Of a stretch of 64,000 nt of DNA, positions 22,798 to 32,650 are shown piece after piece. Below the pieces are notes generated by a model. That model made no database searches. It saw only the letters and a list, made by a program, of their open reading frames with translations, and was not told the origin of the DNA. The stretch is from Jaminaea rosea (taxonomy: Eukaryota > Basidiomycota > Exobasidiomycetes > Microstromatales), in assembly GCF_003144245.1 (NCBI RefSeq), contig NW_020289988.1, forward strand, positions 310,001-374,000. The letters are read 5' to 3'. The position numbers and the translations under genes were made by a program. Positions within the stretch are counted from its first letter, which is position 1. Each line of letters starts with the position of its first letter.

Positions 22798-24582
22798 AGT
22801 TCTGCGCGATAGGTGTGCTGGTGCGGCGGTGCAGTGGCGCGTGAGTGCACGGCCTCCACGATGCTGCGACTCGTTGGACATACTCACAAGATGATGCGGG
22901 GGGGCTCTACTATATGTCTGTGACCCTATTGAGTGCTTTCTGTGTACTTGTGCCGAGTCGCACGCTGCTATTTCGAATGGATGATCGTGATGAGGCGATG
23001 GCAAATGGCAGTGGAGCGGGGAAAGGGAGAGAGAGACGAGATGGAGGCTCCGTCACTCTGCCTCCGCACACATCCACATCCCAGGGCGCGGCGCGGGTGG
23101 TGACGCACGACGCACGAGGCAAGCGGTGCGAGGCGGAGAGCCAGTGACAGAGGCCAGTTGAGGCCAACAGCACCGCTCATCATCAATGATGCTCATATTG
23201 GCACACTCTTGGCAGCTCCTCAACAACGAGTCATTCGAGGAGGTATCGTCAATGCATCGGCCCAATGTGGGAGTTCGCATGACCAAGACACCAGTAATGA
23301 CGACTGGAGTCCAGCCTCGCATCGAGTAGCTCGTCTGGCTGTGACACAGACGACGCAGCCTGCCGTTCTCCTCGCCCACCTTTGCCGTCCTTCGCCATTC
23401 AGAGGTCCAAGACGGCGAGAACGGAGACCGGGTGTGGATTGAGCTGACGAGCGGATTGTCGCTCCCACAAGCCGAATCCTTGCTCGCACGAGCTGGCTGT
23501 CCACACGGCGCAGCCCATGCTTTACGGGCGAGGCTTTGCTTGGTGACGCAGGAGCCAAGGCGAAGCGCGAATGGGCCAAGGCGAGCAAGCTGACGGCTCG
23601 CGAATAGGGGAAGGACGTGCGAGGCTTGACAGTAATGCTCAAGTCGTGCGTAGCAATAGCGTTGATTGTGCAAATCATCTTCGATGATAGAGTAAGAGCA
23701 GCTGCGATGGTGGGGTAGGAGCAGCTGCGATGATGACATGCTGTGATGACTACATGATCCTTCTCAGAATTAGTCACGCCCATTCTTAGCCTCTGCATTG
23801 GCACCACGTCCTATGCCCACCACTCGATAGCAGCCATGGCTTGTCGACTGCCGCTTGCCAAACGTTTGCGACTTCTTCCCGCGCTCCGTCGCCTTAGCCA
23901 GTGCCTGTCCGGGCCCCTGGCTCTGCTGCGTAATACCTCTATGAGTTGGGCCCAGGTATATATATTCAACTCAGACAGGCCTGTCAGAGGAGAGTGGCAC
24001 TGTTGTCAGTGCTGGCGTGGCAAGGAAGGCATGAGGTAGTGTGCTCTGGGTCAACATTAGAGAGCAGAGTGCACGTATCCGGTATGGCTCGCTCGTCGCT
24101 CTAAGTCGGGTCTGAATCGTGCTGCCTCGCTCCAACTGGCGCTGAGGTGCCGCAACTCGTTGTTGATGAGGAAGTCGTGAAGTCGTAGAAACTATAAGCG
24201 TCCAAATTCGCGCTCTTGCTAATCATGAGAGTGGGCGAAGAGCCGAGTGATGTTCACCAGGGAAGGGGAAGTGACGAGCTAGCGGCCTACCGTCCCATTC
24301 GCTTCTTTGGCTATTCGGTGGCCGTGGGTTCGACACCACATGCACCGCGGTGTACGACGACTGTCAAGAATGGCCCGTTCCCTTGCGAGGCTACACAGAA
24401 GGATAGTGGAATGGATGCAGTTCAAGGAGGACGTGATAGAGGCTGTCGCAGGAGAACGACAGGGAAAGACGAGGATACGGGCCGTCGCTCGGCGGCAAAG
24501 ACGTCCCAGAGGTGGCGACGGAGTGGGAGAACGCTCTGAACGGTTAGATACGTTATATTTTGGCCGGTTGACATCACAATAC
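22798..24582. other. Long gene-poor stretch upstream of the tRNA gene
   Basis: About 1.8 kb without a convincing protein gene. Overlapping open frames of up to about 228 codons exist on the minus strand (23.05-23.81 kb), but they lack recognisable motifs and have no splice support. A short direct repeat (AGCAGCTGCGATG twice, near 23697-23731) is the only repeat noticed. The start of the Osh6/7-like gene requires a promoter at the left side of this stretch. Confidence 0.45.
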
Positions 24583-24698
24583 GGAGGTATGGTGTAATGG
24601 TAACACTTTCGGTTCTGATGGTTCTCCATCTAGATCCGGCCCTTCTGGGCCTGTTAACAGGTCTCCGAATGCCCCTGGTTCGATTCCGGGTATCTCCT
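24583..24698 (+). tRNA. tRNA-Gln (anticodon CTG) with a 45-base intron
   Basis: A full cloverleaf can be drawn. Acceptor stem 24583-24589 pairs with 24691-24697 (one G-T pair). The D arm is GTGT/ACAC with loop AATGGTA. The anticodon stem TTCGG (24608-24612) pairs with CCGAA (24665-24669). The anticodon CTG is at 24615-24617, and the intron 24619-24663 starts one base after it, at the canonical 37/38 position. The variable loop is four bases. The T arm CCTGG/CCGGG carries the loop TTCGATT, giving a B box GGTTCGATTCC. The 5' part resembles eukaryotic tRNA-Gln. An AT-rich TTATATTTT lies about 25 bases upstream, and the first T4 run is at 24736-24739. Confidence 0.93.
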
Positions 24699-25694
24699 GC
24701 TTCCTACGATGTACAGTAGCATCTGGGAGTTGTTCTTTTGGTCTTGCAGCGCCGTAGCCTTGCTCTTCAATCTTGGATCTTCTCAAACGTCTCTGCACGC
24801 GCGGAATCCGCATTCCGCGGCGCCCCAATAACTCCGATAGCCGATTGAGCGCGTCGGAGATGGAATTTACGCCACGTGGCAATGATGTGTCACTCCGAGC
24901 GGGCGCGGCGTAAGCCACGTGGCTTGACATGGAACAGAGCGGGCCGCAATCGTCAGGAGAGCAAAGCGAGGAGCAGCGCGTCGCTACGACATGGTCTTGA
25001 TGGCGGGCGGGTCTGGGTCCCCGCCGGTCGCCGCCTTTGCTATCACTCATTGCGCTGCGCAGTCGTGACGCCGAGCCTGGACCTCCGACGACCCGCCACC
25101 TTTGCTACCGCCTGCCCCGCTCTCTACGGACATCGAGACCCGCAGCGTGTTCCCCGGCCATCGTCGTCGAGTGCCAAGCCCCATGGCGGGTGACACGGGA
25201 GTAGAGTGCGGAGCGCAGTGGTCGTATGGTAGCGGGCGCAATGTGATAACAGGCGGTCAAGCTCATCAAGGAAGGCTGCGACGTTCCGTAGAACAAAGGT
25301 CGAGGCCTCGTATCTTGAGCCGCTACTCGTTTGTACCTGTCGTCGTGGCTAGCTTCTAGCCCCCGGCGCTCTCGCCGACCTCGCCCGCCCGCTCGATGTC
25401 CACGACGATCGAGCGGTGGATGCTCGCTCAGCGTGCGCTGTCAAAAGCTCATCAGCGACGACTCGCATCCTTGACTTCCCCCATCATTGACTTCCCCCAT
25501 CATCCCCCCGCGACACACATGACGTCCTTGAGCCACACCCATACCGCCATCATCCGACTCCCTTTCGCCTTTGCAAGGGAACGGGGTACTGTAAGCAGTA
25601 GAGCAGTCGTACAACGCAGCGCCCGCTCGATATTCAATCCTTTCTGTTACCACCTTTTCGACATCCCACCAACGCTGCAACGTCCTAAAATACA
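24699..25694. other. Region between tRNA-Gln and the next protein gene
   Basis: About 1.0 kb. A T4 run about 38 bases after the tRNA could end RNA polymerase III transcription. The rest should include the promoter of the gene at 25695. No other coding region could be supported. Confidence 0.5.
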
Positions 25695-27305
25695 ATGAGC
25701 TCAGCCAACGACAACATCATCCAGGGAGTGCAGGCCGGCAACCACGACGGCGCCGTTACTTTGCCGCGCCCCTCCCAGCAGCTATTCGACGACGCTGAGG
25801 CAGAGGCGTCCGACACCCAGAGCTGGCGCGTTGCTCAGCTGCTCTCGACAATCCGACCGTACCTCACCCTCCTCGAGCGCATGGACGCCGTCGTGGCTGC
25901 GACTGGCGTCACTTTCGAGAGTGAGCGTATCCGTGTTGGATACGCCTACGTCATTGTGCGCCTGATGAATACGATCATCGCGCGTGATGACACGGACGTT
26001 CTTCCTCCTCCTCCTGCTCTTCCCCCTCTTCCTCACCCCTCCCCTGCCCACACCGCCTTCATCGTCTTCTTCTTCAGATACTCTTCAATTCAACCGCTGC
26101 AGGCTGGTGCGCAGGGAGGCGCGGCGTACAACAGCGTGCAGGAGAACCTGCCCTTGGTGACGGAGCTGCTGGCCAACACCTGAGACGATCCCGGGTTCAG
26201 TCGCCAGCTTGACAAGAACAAGTTCAAGCTGGTCGACCAGATGCGCGTGGGATCTGCCATTGCTGGAATGGTAGAGAAGAATGGCGAGCTCCAGCATGAC
26301 GTCTGGCAGTCGGCCATCCCTTGTCTGCAGAGGGCAGACCGCATCGTTCTCCCCGCCGACGACAGTCTCGTCGACGATCTCCTTTCAATGCGTGAGTGCT
26401 CCCTGCTCCACTGCGGACATGCCAGAGACCGAGACTTATCACGCTCCTGACATTTGCGTCTCTCGCCAATAGTTTATCTTCTCTCTTTCACTCGTGCGGA
26501 CATCATTCGCCTCTACAAGGAGGATGGTGTCCCCAAAACCAAAATCTACACTTGGCAGGCATTCATGGCTTTTCTTCGCAAAAGGGATATGGATTCACGT
26601 CCGGAGGCATTCGTGGAGGTGATGCAGCGCGGCGAGATGTCTAGGACGCTTGACCAGATCAAGTCGGCTAGCGATGGCTGCTACCGTCGCCACACATTGA
26701 CCGTCGACGATCTGGACAAGTTGGAAGGGGCTGGCATCTCGGGCCACGGGCAATTAAGGCAGCAGTGGGAGGTGACGGAGCTCGTGCACGAGCCTGGACG
26801 GGTGAAGCAGTTGCGTCACAGGGAAGTGACGTACCTCATCGAGCTGCGCGATGAGGCATCTCGCCCATCCTTGTCGGAGGCAGGCCCCTCCAAGCCCTCA
26901 CCCGCTGGCGCCTCCAAGTCCTCGTCCGCCGGCCGCCTCAAGCGCTTGCCCACCCTCCCCTCCGCTTCCTCTCCTCCCGGCCTCGTCAAGTCCTCCTTCC
27001 CCGGCTCCTCTGGGTCCTCTCTTTCCACGCCCTCAAAGTCTTCTCTGGCCGGCCCTTCCTCTCTCGCCGGCCCATCCAAGCGGCCTGCGGCGTTCTCTTC
27101 AAGCTCTTCGTCCTCTCGCAAGCCCTCTCTGGCATCTCGCATCAGGCTCTCTACCTTCAATCCATTCGGCACATCGGCGTCACGCTCAACATCCTCCCGT
27201 CCTTCCATGCCGGCCCCTCCTCCTCCTGCAGCTGGTCGTGGAACTTCTGGAGGGGGCGGGCACGCGGTGGGTCGCACGGTGGAGGCGCCTTGGCAACGGG
27301 TCTGA
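25695..27305 (+). pseudogene. Unknown protein gene interrupted by one in-frame TGA
   Basis: From the ATG at 25695 one frame encodes a helical, acidic segment (WRVAQLLSTIRPYLTLLERM and on) and stops at TGA 26181-26183 after LPLVTELLANT. The same frame resumes at once with DDPGFSRQLDKNKFKLVDQM and continues, via a good 81-base GTGAGT...AG intron (26392-26472, phase 1), into FTRADIIRLYKEDGVPKTK and a Ser/Pro/Lys-rich tail to 27305. Beyond the final stop, another frame encodes an RGG-like run (GRGSGHGGGRGRGG). The proline-rich stretch just before the stop (about 25998-26090) reads like an intron, but no donor-acceptor pair removes the TGA. It may be a decaying gene, a mis-modelled gene or a readthrough case. 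I do not recognise the family. Confidence 0.45.
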
Positions 27306-27801
27306 CGGCTCTTCTCGGTCGTGGTAGTGGCCATGGTGGTGGTCGTGGTCGTGGTGGAGGGACGGAGCGCGGCCGTGGTGGGGACGGTGGCTTTACACGA
27401 GCCGATCACAGCGTCGTAACATCTTAACGTCGCATTAGCATCGAGCCATTGTAATCAAATCGACCTTCATATTTGATGCGGTTGAGATTCGGCTGGCTGA
27501 TATTCCGCAAGGCGTCGTCGCCTCGCTGCGCCTTCCAGTGACCCGAGTGGGCGGCCGCGTCAAGGTCGTGCACAGTGGCGGTCATTCGACCCATGAATGA
27601 TAGCCAGGTTATCCAATGCGAGGGTCGCGATTCGACTGCGATGGTCAAGCACGAGGAGCTGACAGCAGTGATGGTGACCAAGATGCAACAAAACAGTAAG
27701 GCGGCACGCTCCAATCTGCCGACGTTCAGGATGAAGATGATGGATTACGATGCTTGTCTGACAGGAAAATGGAAAGGGGAGGAGAGGACAAGAGTCGTGC
27801 T
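27306..27801. other. Intergenic stretch between convergent gene remnants
   Basis: About 500 bases. The left 120 bases are rich in GGTCGT-type triplets and encode an Arg/Gly-rich peptide in one frame (to the stop near 27425), possibly the frame-shifted tail of the preceding gene. Nothing else was recognised. Confidence 0.4.
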
Positions 27802-28161
27802 CTACAACCACTCCTTGAAGACGGAGGCTGAAGCTGCAGAGACAGCCACCTTCTTCTCCTTGAAGGTCTTCTTCGACGCCGCGTGCATTCCGCCGGGGTT
27901 TCGCAGGCCTCTCCGGGCTATGTACTTGGCCTGGATGCCCTTCTCCGCCCTCTTGACGACGTTGTCGATTTGCATACGCACCCTGCGTAACATGCCACCG
28001 AGACTGTTAGCGAGATCGTACAGTTCATCTTGCGCAACAATCGTCACAGCTCACCTCCTGCACAAGTCGCAGAGAGCCTCGTGACTCAACGTGCCTAGAT
28101 TGGCCTCATCTGGTTCCCTCGGACGCTGGATGAGTAAGGTCCGATTCTCCCCACCTGGCCC
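27802..28161 (-). pseudogene. Coding-like 3' extension after the stop of the 28.3-29.0 kb gene
   Basis: Two exon-like segments, 28161-28055 and 28003-27802, are joined by a 51-base GTGAGC...AACAG intron in matching phase. They read GPGGENRTLLIQRPREPDEA and on through SHEALCDLCRSLGGMLRRVR to a basic C-terminus ending SVFKEWL. A 95-base GTGAGT...CTGCAG intron (28162-28256) would connect this in frame to the upstream gene, three codons after that gene's TAA. So either this is the former C-terminus of that protein cut off by a stop, or an independent gene whose start I cannot see. No family recognised; roughly 104 residues. Confidence 0.4.
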
Positions 28162-28265
28162 CTGCAGATCATGAGGGCGAAGACGTCGTGAGTGGGCGGT
28201 AGAAGGTGGGCGGTAGAAGCAGATGAAGAGAAGCAGCGGCGACACTGATCACTCACCTTGAGCCC

Positions 28266-29009
28266 TTAGAGCCGCGTGCGCTTGGCCGTCTGCACCCACC
28301 GCTTCAGCTCCGCTTTGCGCGCCGCGGCTGCTGGGCCATCATCCCTCACTCTCTTTGCCCTTTCGCGCTTGTCCCCCTCGTCGCCGTCGCCATCGCCCTC
28401 GCCATCGCCGTCGCCATCGCCCTCGCCCTCAACGCTCGCTCCCCTGTTGGCCTCCGTCTGCGGCAGGCTGGCGTAGACGCCGTCGCTGAAGAAGGTCGCA
28501 ACGGCAACAGCCAAACACTGCCACCTCTCATGTCCAGCATCCCAGCAGGCGCGAGCTGCCTCCATGACGCGCACGCGCTTCTCCCTGATCGCGTCGAGCT
28601 CCTTGGATCCACAGCCAAGCTGGGCGCCAACCTCGCTGCCAAACTCGGCTGCGACGATAAACTCGAAGTGAGCCATCGTTGAGCGAATCTCAACGGAGAA
28701 CTCGTCGAGAGAGAAGAGGGCAGAAGCGAATGCTGAATCGGATGAGGTCGCGTCGCTCATTGGCTCATTGTCGTCATCGTCGCCGTCGGCCAGGAAGTAT
28801 CGACGGTGCGCTTCGAGCATCTTCGCGTCGGCGTCGGTATCGGTCGCAGGCATGGGCCTGCCCTTGACGAGGATGTCGTGGAACTCGTGGATCTGGTGCA
28901 GACGAGATTCGATTTCGGCCGTGCGAGAATCGCCTTCGGGGGTGGAAGGGAGGGCGGCGAGCGCGGCGGGGGCGGCGAGCGCGGCGGGGGCGGCGGCTTT
29001 TGAAGTCAT
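28266..29009 (-). CDS. Acidic protein of unknown function, 247 residues
   Basis: A single open frame from the ATG at 29009 (MTSKAAAPAALAAPAAL) to TAA at 28266. The N-terminus is an Ala/Pro repeat encoded by tandem GC-rich units. The middle is helical and acidic (EIESRLHQIHEFHDILVKGR, DDDDNEP, LFSLDEFSVEIRSTMAHFEF). Near the C-terminus an (E/D)G run from a hexanucleotide repeat precedes a basic tail ending KRWVQTAKRTRL. An upstream in-frame ATG at 29198 would add 63 residues without evident character. The tail could be a nuclear localisation signal. The frame continues as apparent coding sequence beyond the stop through a well-formed intron, so the true C-terminus is uncertain. No family was recognised. 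Confidence 0.5.
   Translation of the reverse strand: MTSKAAAPAALAAPAALAALPSTPEGDSRTAEIESRLHQIHEFHDILVKGRPMPATDTDADAKMLEAHRRYFLADGDDDDNEPMSDATSSDSAFASALFSLDEFSVEIRSTMAHFEFIVAAEFGSEVGAQLGCGSKELDAIREKRVRVMEAARACWDAGHERWQCLAVAVATFFSDGVYASLPQTEANRGASVEGEGDGDGDGEGDGDGDEGDKRERAKRVRDDGPAAAARKAELKRWVQTAKRTRL
28379..28432. repeat. Hexanucleotide repeat coding for Asp/Glu-Gly
   Basis: Imperfect tandem units of the GTCGCC/ATCGCC/CTCGCC type, read on the minus strand as GGCGA(C/T) or GGCGAG, produce the run DGDGDGEGDGDGD in the 247-residue protein. Confidence 0.85.
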
Positions 29010-29605
29010 TGTAGTCGTGGAAGCAAGTGGGCGGTGACGAGTGAGGACGTAATATGTCTGCGGTGACGAGTAGTGATGGGAAGGGAGAGAAGAAGTCAAA
29101 GGTCTGCCACCCGAGGCCGCTCGTTGTGATGGCAGGCAGGACGTGCCTCTGGCCAGGTGCCTGCGTGAGCGCGTCCGCACGACGATGTCAGGAACCACCT
29201 GCTGTGGTGACGCGCGGGTGCGGAGGATGTGACAAGTCAGCGGCGCGCCCCTCCCCCCTGTCTCAATTGACGGAAAGGCAAAGCGGTGGGGGCAAGAGAG
29301 TTCAGTGCATCCACGCAGCCCTCATGGTTGATAATGAGCATGAAATTGATGAGCCAAGTTGAGGTTGAGCGCCGTGCCGCGCCAGAGACCTATGAACAGG
29401 AGAGGAGTGACTGTGCCCGCACAAAGAGAGTCCTACCCGACGCGACGCGCCGCGACGCAACGCGCCATGACCGTCTTCTCCGACTGCGCCCGCCGCCCGT
29501 AGATGCTGATAAAAAAAAGGTGTTGTTGTTGTTGTTGTGGTGGCGCGCCCATGATGCCGAGACTATAGACAATTGGTTGCGCGCGCGCGCGCGCGCACGC
29601 CGTGC
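29010..29605. other. Intergenic stretch with simple repeats
   Basis: About 600 bases between the start of the 247-residue gene and the 3' end of the Bni4-like gene, both on the minus strand. The right end holds an A8 run, a (TTG)n tract and a (GC)n tract directly after the Bni4-like stop. The left side should contain a promoter. No gene could be supported. Confidence 0.5.
29519..29596. repeat. (TTG)n and (GC)9 simple repeats at a gene 3' end
   Basis: A (TGT)n tract at about 29519-29538 is followed 40 bases later by nine perfect GC dinucleotides at 29579-29596, ten bases beyond the stop codon of the Bni4-like gene. Alternating GC of this length is prone to Z-DNA. Confidence 0.9.
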
Positions 29606-32600
29606 TCATACGAAAAAGTGTGTAAAGATCCTACTGCTGGGAGCGACGACCATCTCCTCCATCTTGAACGAGTTGAGCTCCTCCTTGATCTGCGCGGCGA
29701 GCTCCTGCGTCAGACGATTGCACGTTGCGAGCTCACCGCGCCGGTCGTAGACGTGGGCCGGCCACGTCGAGTGGTAGATGGGCACCTCGGTGAATCCGAT
29801 GCGCTTCTTCTGGAGCGAGGGGCGCGAGGTGGTCGTCGGGGTAGGGTTGGTGATGAGGGAGAGTGTTGGCATGGAGGAGTTGGAGTGGTGGCCGTAGACT
29901 GGCGCTGCCGTGGGAGCGCGCGGTTCATCGGCGGCGCTGGGTGGGGTGGGCGCGTCATCATCGCCCGTCGTGCCGCGCGGTACGCCGTCCATCCTGTCTA
30001 CGCCGGCAGTGGTGGTGGACATCGACGATAGCATAGGAGCGCCGGGCGCAGAGGCTTGCGGCGTGTCGTACGAGTTGGCCCGCACCCTGCCAGCAAATGG
30101 GCGCGTAAAGTCGTTGGGCGTCTGCGCCTGCGTCAGATGTGCGCACGAGGCGCTCTTTTTGAGGATGCTCTTTGGCGACGTTACGCGTGCGGCGCTGGCT
30201 CGAGAACGCTCGATGCCTTCACCCCAGTGTCGCAGAGAGTCCGTCTCGCCTTCGTCGCCTGATCCTTCGCTGCCCTCCAACGCGGGTAGACGCGGTGGTG
30301 GTTCGAGCTCCTCTGCGTCGAAGCCGGGCACCCCGCCAAAGTCGTCGCTCGGGACGTGCGCGCCCGCGCCCGCGTAGATGTCTTGCGGTGCTTCGTGCTG
30401 CACGTCTGCAGAGTACGGGATCGTCTCGAGTCCAGTCGGGACTTGCGCCTGCTCTGCTCCGGCCGCGCTGCCACCGCTGCTGCTGCTGCTACCCCCAACC
30501 TTGAGTCGATTCTTCCATCCTCGCTTGCTCTTGAGACGCTCCTTTTCCTTTTCGATCATCTTCTGTCGACTCTCCACTACGTCGTCCGTCGTCTTGCCCT
30601 TTGGTCGTGCTGCTGCTGCTGCTGCTGCCGCCGCCGCTGCCGCAGCCTCTGCCTCTTGACGTTGTCGGGCCTCCGCCTCCGCCTGCTGCTTCATCTGCAA
30701 CTGATGCTGGCGTACGTAGTGGGCTGCGGGGGAGAGACTCGAGTCGGCACCGTGATCTAGCTCAGCGGTGGCGCGTGAAACCGAGGCGAGGGCAGGGTCG
30801 CTCTTGCGGCTGGAGCGTTTCGCCTTAGACGCGCTACGAATGGCCGCCTCGTCGGCAGGCACGGGCAGCGTGCCAAAGTCGTCGTCGTGCAGACCTTCCT
30901 TGCCTGCCTCCTTGTCCTTGTTGAACATGTTGGTGAGCCCCATCAAGCTGTGACGACGAGCCATCTTGCCCAGATTGCCGACCTTTCGCAGCATGACCGA
31001 TGCGCTCGAGACGGTCGAGGAGATGGAGATGTTGTCCGTCGACGAGTTGAACTTGCGATTGAAGAGGCTGCGCTTCCCGCTCCCGTCGGTCGAGCCGCTG
31101 ATAGGTGGGCGTGTGCTCCTGCGCGAGCTGATCGAGGCCGCAGACGAGCCGCCGGCGATGCCACCTGGTGAGGCACCGACGCCGCCAAACTCTGAAGCGT
31201 CGAAGCCACCGCCGCTACGAGCCGATGACATGGAGCCAGGGAGTGCGCGTCCAGGTGGTGCAGCCGAAGGTCTCGCAGGCATGGTGCTGCTCTGCGGTCG
31301 TGCCTCTGCTTGCTGCATCTCGTTCATCGTCGAGAGGCTCAGGGCCTTGCGCAGCTTGCCGCCGAATCCCTTCTTGGCGGGCCGCCCGACTGGCGGTGCA
31401 TCTTCACGGTCGCTCCCTCCGTAGTCTGCATTGGTATCGTCGTCGTCCTCTTCACGCGCGGCAGGTCGGGACAGGGGCGAGGGCTTCTTGGCAGCGACTG
31501 CAGCTGCCGTGGGTGTCGTGCGTCCAATCGTCGATGCCTTGTCGCTCCTCGTCGACGAATAGGCTGAGCTCTGCGAGGAGACGGATCCTGAGCGCGAGTG
31601 TGGGACTGACCCGTCGTCGGCAGGTGTGACGATGCCGGAAGACGTCGAGCGTGTACTCTCGGTGCGAGAGGGAGGTTCTGGGCGCTTGTTGCGGCGTGCA
31701 GAGTCGGAAGAGGACTGGCGCATGGGCGTCGATCGATTCTCAACAGGTCGCAAAGGGGCGGCGGCTGCGGCTGCGGCGGCGGTATTTCGCGGTGCTAGTT
31801 GTGCCGTCGAGGGCGATGCTGTCATGCCGGGCGCCGAGGGTGCGGATGAAGATGATGATGAAGAAGCGGACGGCGCCGCCGTCATCGGCGCACCTCCACG
31901 GCGATATGGGTGAGGATGGAAGCCATTGGTGCCTGCAGCAGGAGGAGGTGAAGGAGCCATTGCGCCCGGTGGTAGAGTGCCACGACTGCTGGCCATGGCG
32001 TAGGTGACGCCTGGCATGCCTTGCTGGTTGAAGGTGTCATTGTACGTCAAGGGCGCTGGACGTGATGGCGACGCTGTGTGTGCCTGCGCGTGCGCGCCCC
32101 ACGAGTATTGGCCAGGCGGAGCGAACGACATGTTGTAGACGGGACCGATGCCGGCTTGGTGGAACGGTGGGTGATGAGGGTAAGCGCCGGAGCCGAAGCC
32201 TCCTCTTTGCTGCTGCTGCTGTTGGGGGTAGGATTGCTGGAATGCTGCTGTGGGTGGCATTTGAGGGAGCGAGGGCCCTGACGCCTGCTGTTGCTGGCTT
32301 GGTGTCGAAGCGTGAGTTGGCGCCTTGGGCGGGCTCGTTGGGCTCGTCGGGCCCGTCGTGCTCGCCGGACTCGTAGATAGCTGAGACGATGCTGACGAGG
32401 AGCTCGGAGCTGCAGCGGCAGCGGCGGCATAAGAGCGAGGCTGCGGCGAAGAGGATCGAGCAATGCCCGCACCAGGGGGGGCTAGATTGCGGCCGGGGCC
32501 TGCACCATTGACGTGCGAAGACGATGGTGGCGACGAAGCAGAGCTCACCGGCGTCGGCGTGACCTGCGGATCGCTCGTGACGTTGTCGTCATCCTCAAAG

Positions 32601-32650
32601 AGGGGCGAGCTCGCCGGGGGGGTCCAGTTGACTGCAATGGACACAGCCAT
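29606..32650 (-). CDS. Large low-complexity scaffold with Bni4-like C-terminal module
   Basis: A single open frame of 1,014 residues. Most is Ser/Pro/Ala-rich and probably disordered, with basic patches (KKGFGGKLRKALSLSTMNEM, KMARRHSLMGLTNMF) and an Ala run flanking an MIEKEKERLKSKRGWKNRLK helix. The last 75 residues are conserved in style: KKRIGFTEVPIYHSTWPAHV, YDRRGELATCNRLT, QELAAQIKEELNSFKMEEM and a final SSRIFTHFF. This is the pattern I associate with the C-terminus of yeast Bni4, which tethers PP1 (Glc7) and chitin synthase at the bud neck; RIGF would stand at the PP1-docking RVxF position. That suggests a role in septin/cell-wall organisation. The module match is from memory and the rest gives no independent support. 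Confidence 0.6.
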   Translation of the reverse strand: MAVSIAVNWTPPASSPLFEDDDNVTSDPQVTPTPVSSASSPPSSSHVNGAGPGRNLAPPGAGIARSSSPQPRSYAAAAAAAPSSSSASSQLSTSPASTTGPTSPTSPPKAPTHASTPSQQQQASGPSLPQMPPTAAFQQSYPQQQQQQRGGFGSGAYPHHPPFHQAGIGPVYNMSFAPPGQYSWGAHAQAHTASPSRPAPLTYNDTFNQQGMPGVTYAMASSRGTLPPGAMAPSPPPAAGTNGFHPHPYRRGGAPMTAAPSASSSSSSSAPSAPGMTASPSTAQLAPRNTAAAAAAAAPLRPVENRSTPMRQSSSDSARRNKRPEPPSRTESTRSTSSGIVTPADDGSVPHSRSGSVSSQSSAYSSTRSDKASTIGRTTPTAAAVAAKKPSPLSRPAAREEDDDDTNADYGGSDREDAPPVGRPAKKGFGGKLRKALSLSTMNEMQQAEARPQSSTMPARPSAAPPGRALPGSMSSARSGGGFDASEFGGVGASPGGIAGGSSAASISSRRSTRPPISGSTDGSGKRSLFNRKFNSSTDNISISSTVSSASVMLRKVGNLGKMARRHSLMGLTNMFNKDKEAGKEGLHDDDFGTLPVPADEAAIRSASKAKRSSRKSDPALASVSRATAELDHGADSSLSPAAHYVRQHQLQMKQQAEAEARQRQEAEAAAAAAAAAAAAARPKGKTTDDVVESRQKMIEKEKERLKSKRGWKNRLKVGGSSSSSGGSAAGAEQAQVPTGLETIPYSADVQHEAPQDIYAGAGAHVPSDDFGGVPGFDAEELEPPPRLPALEGSEGSGDEGETDSLRHWGEGIERSRASAARVTSPKSILKKSASCAHLTQAQTPNDFTRPFAGRVRANSYDTPQASAPGAPMLSSMSTTTAGVDRMDGVPRGTTGDDDAPTPPSAADEPRAPTAAPVYGHHSNSSMPTLSLITNPTPTTTSRPSLQKKRIGFTEVPIYHSTWPAHVYDRRGELATCNRLTQELAAQIKEELNSFKMEEMVVAPSSRIFTHFFV

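Noticed and set aside
23053-23807. Overlapping minus-strand open frames of up to 228 codons
   Set aside because: Composition looks random (many Cys, Ser, Arg), there is no domain and two frames overlap each other, as expected by chance in GC-rich DNA.
24574-25050. Minus-strand open frame of about 158 codons over the tRNA gene
   Set aside because: Its C-terminal part is simply the antisense reading of the tRNA-Gln gene (GIEPGAFGDL is the usual sign), and the rest has no motifs.
27575-28084. Plus-strand open frame of 169 codons
   Set aside because: It is antisense to the better supported spliced fragment at 27802-28161 and has no motif.
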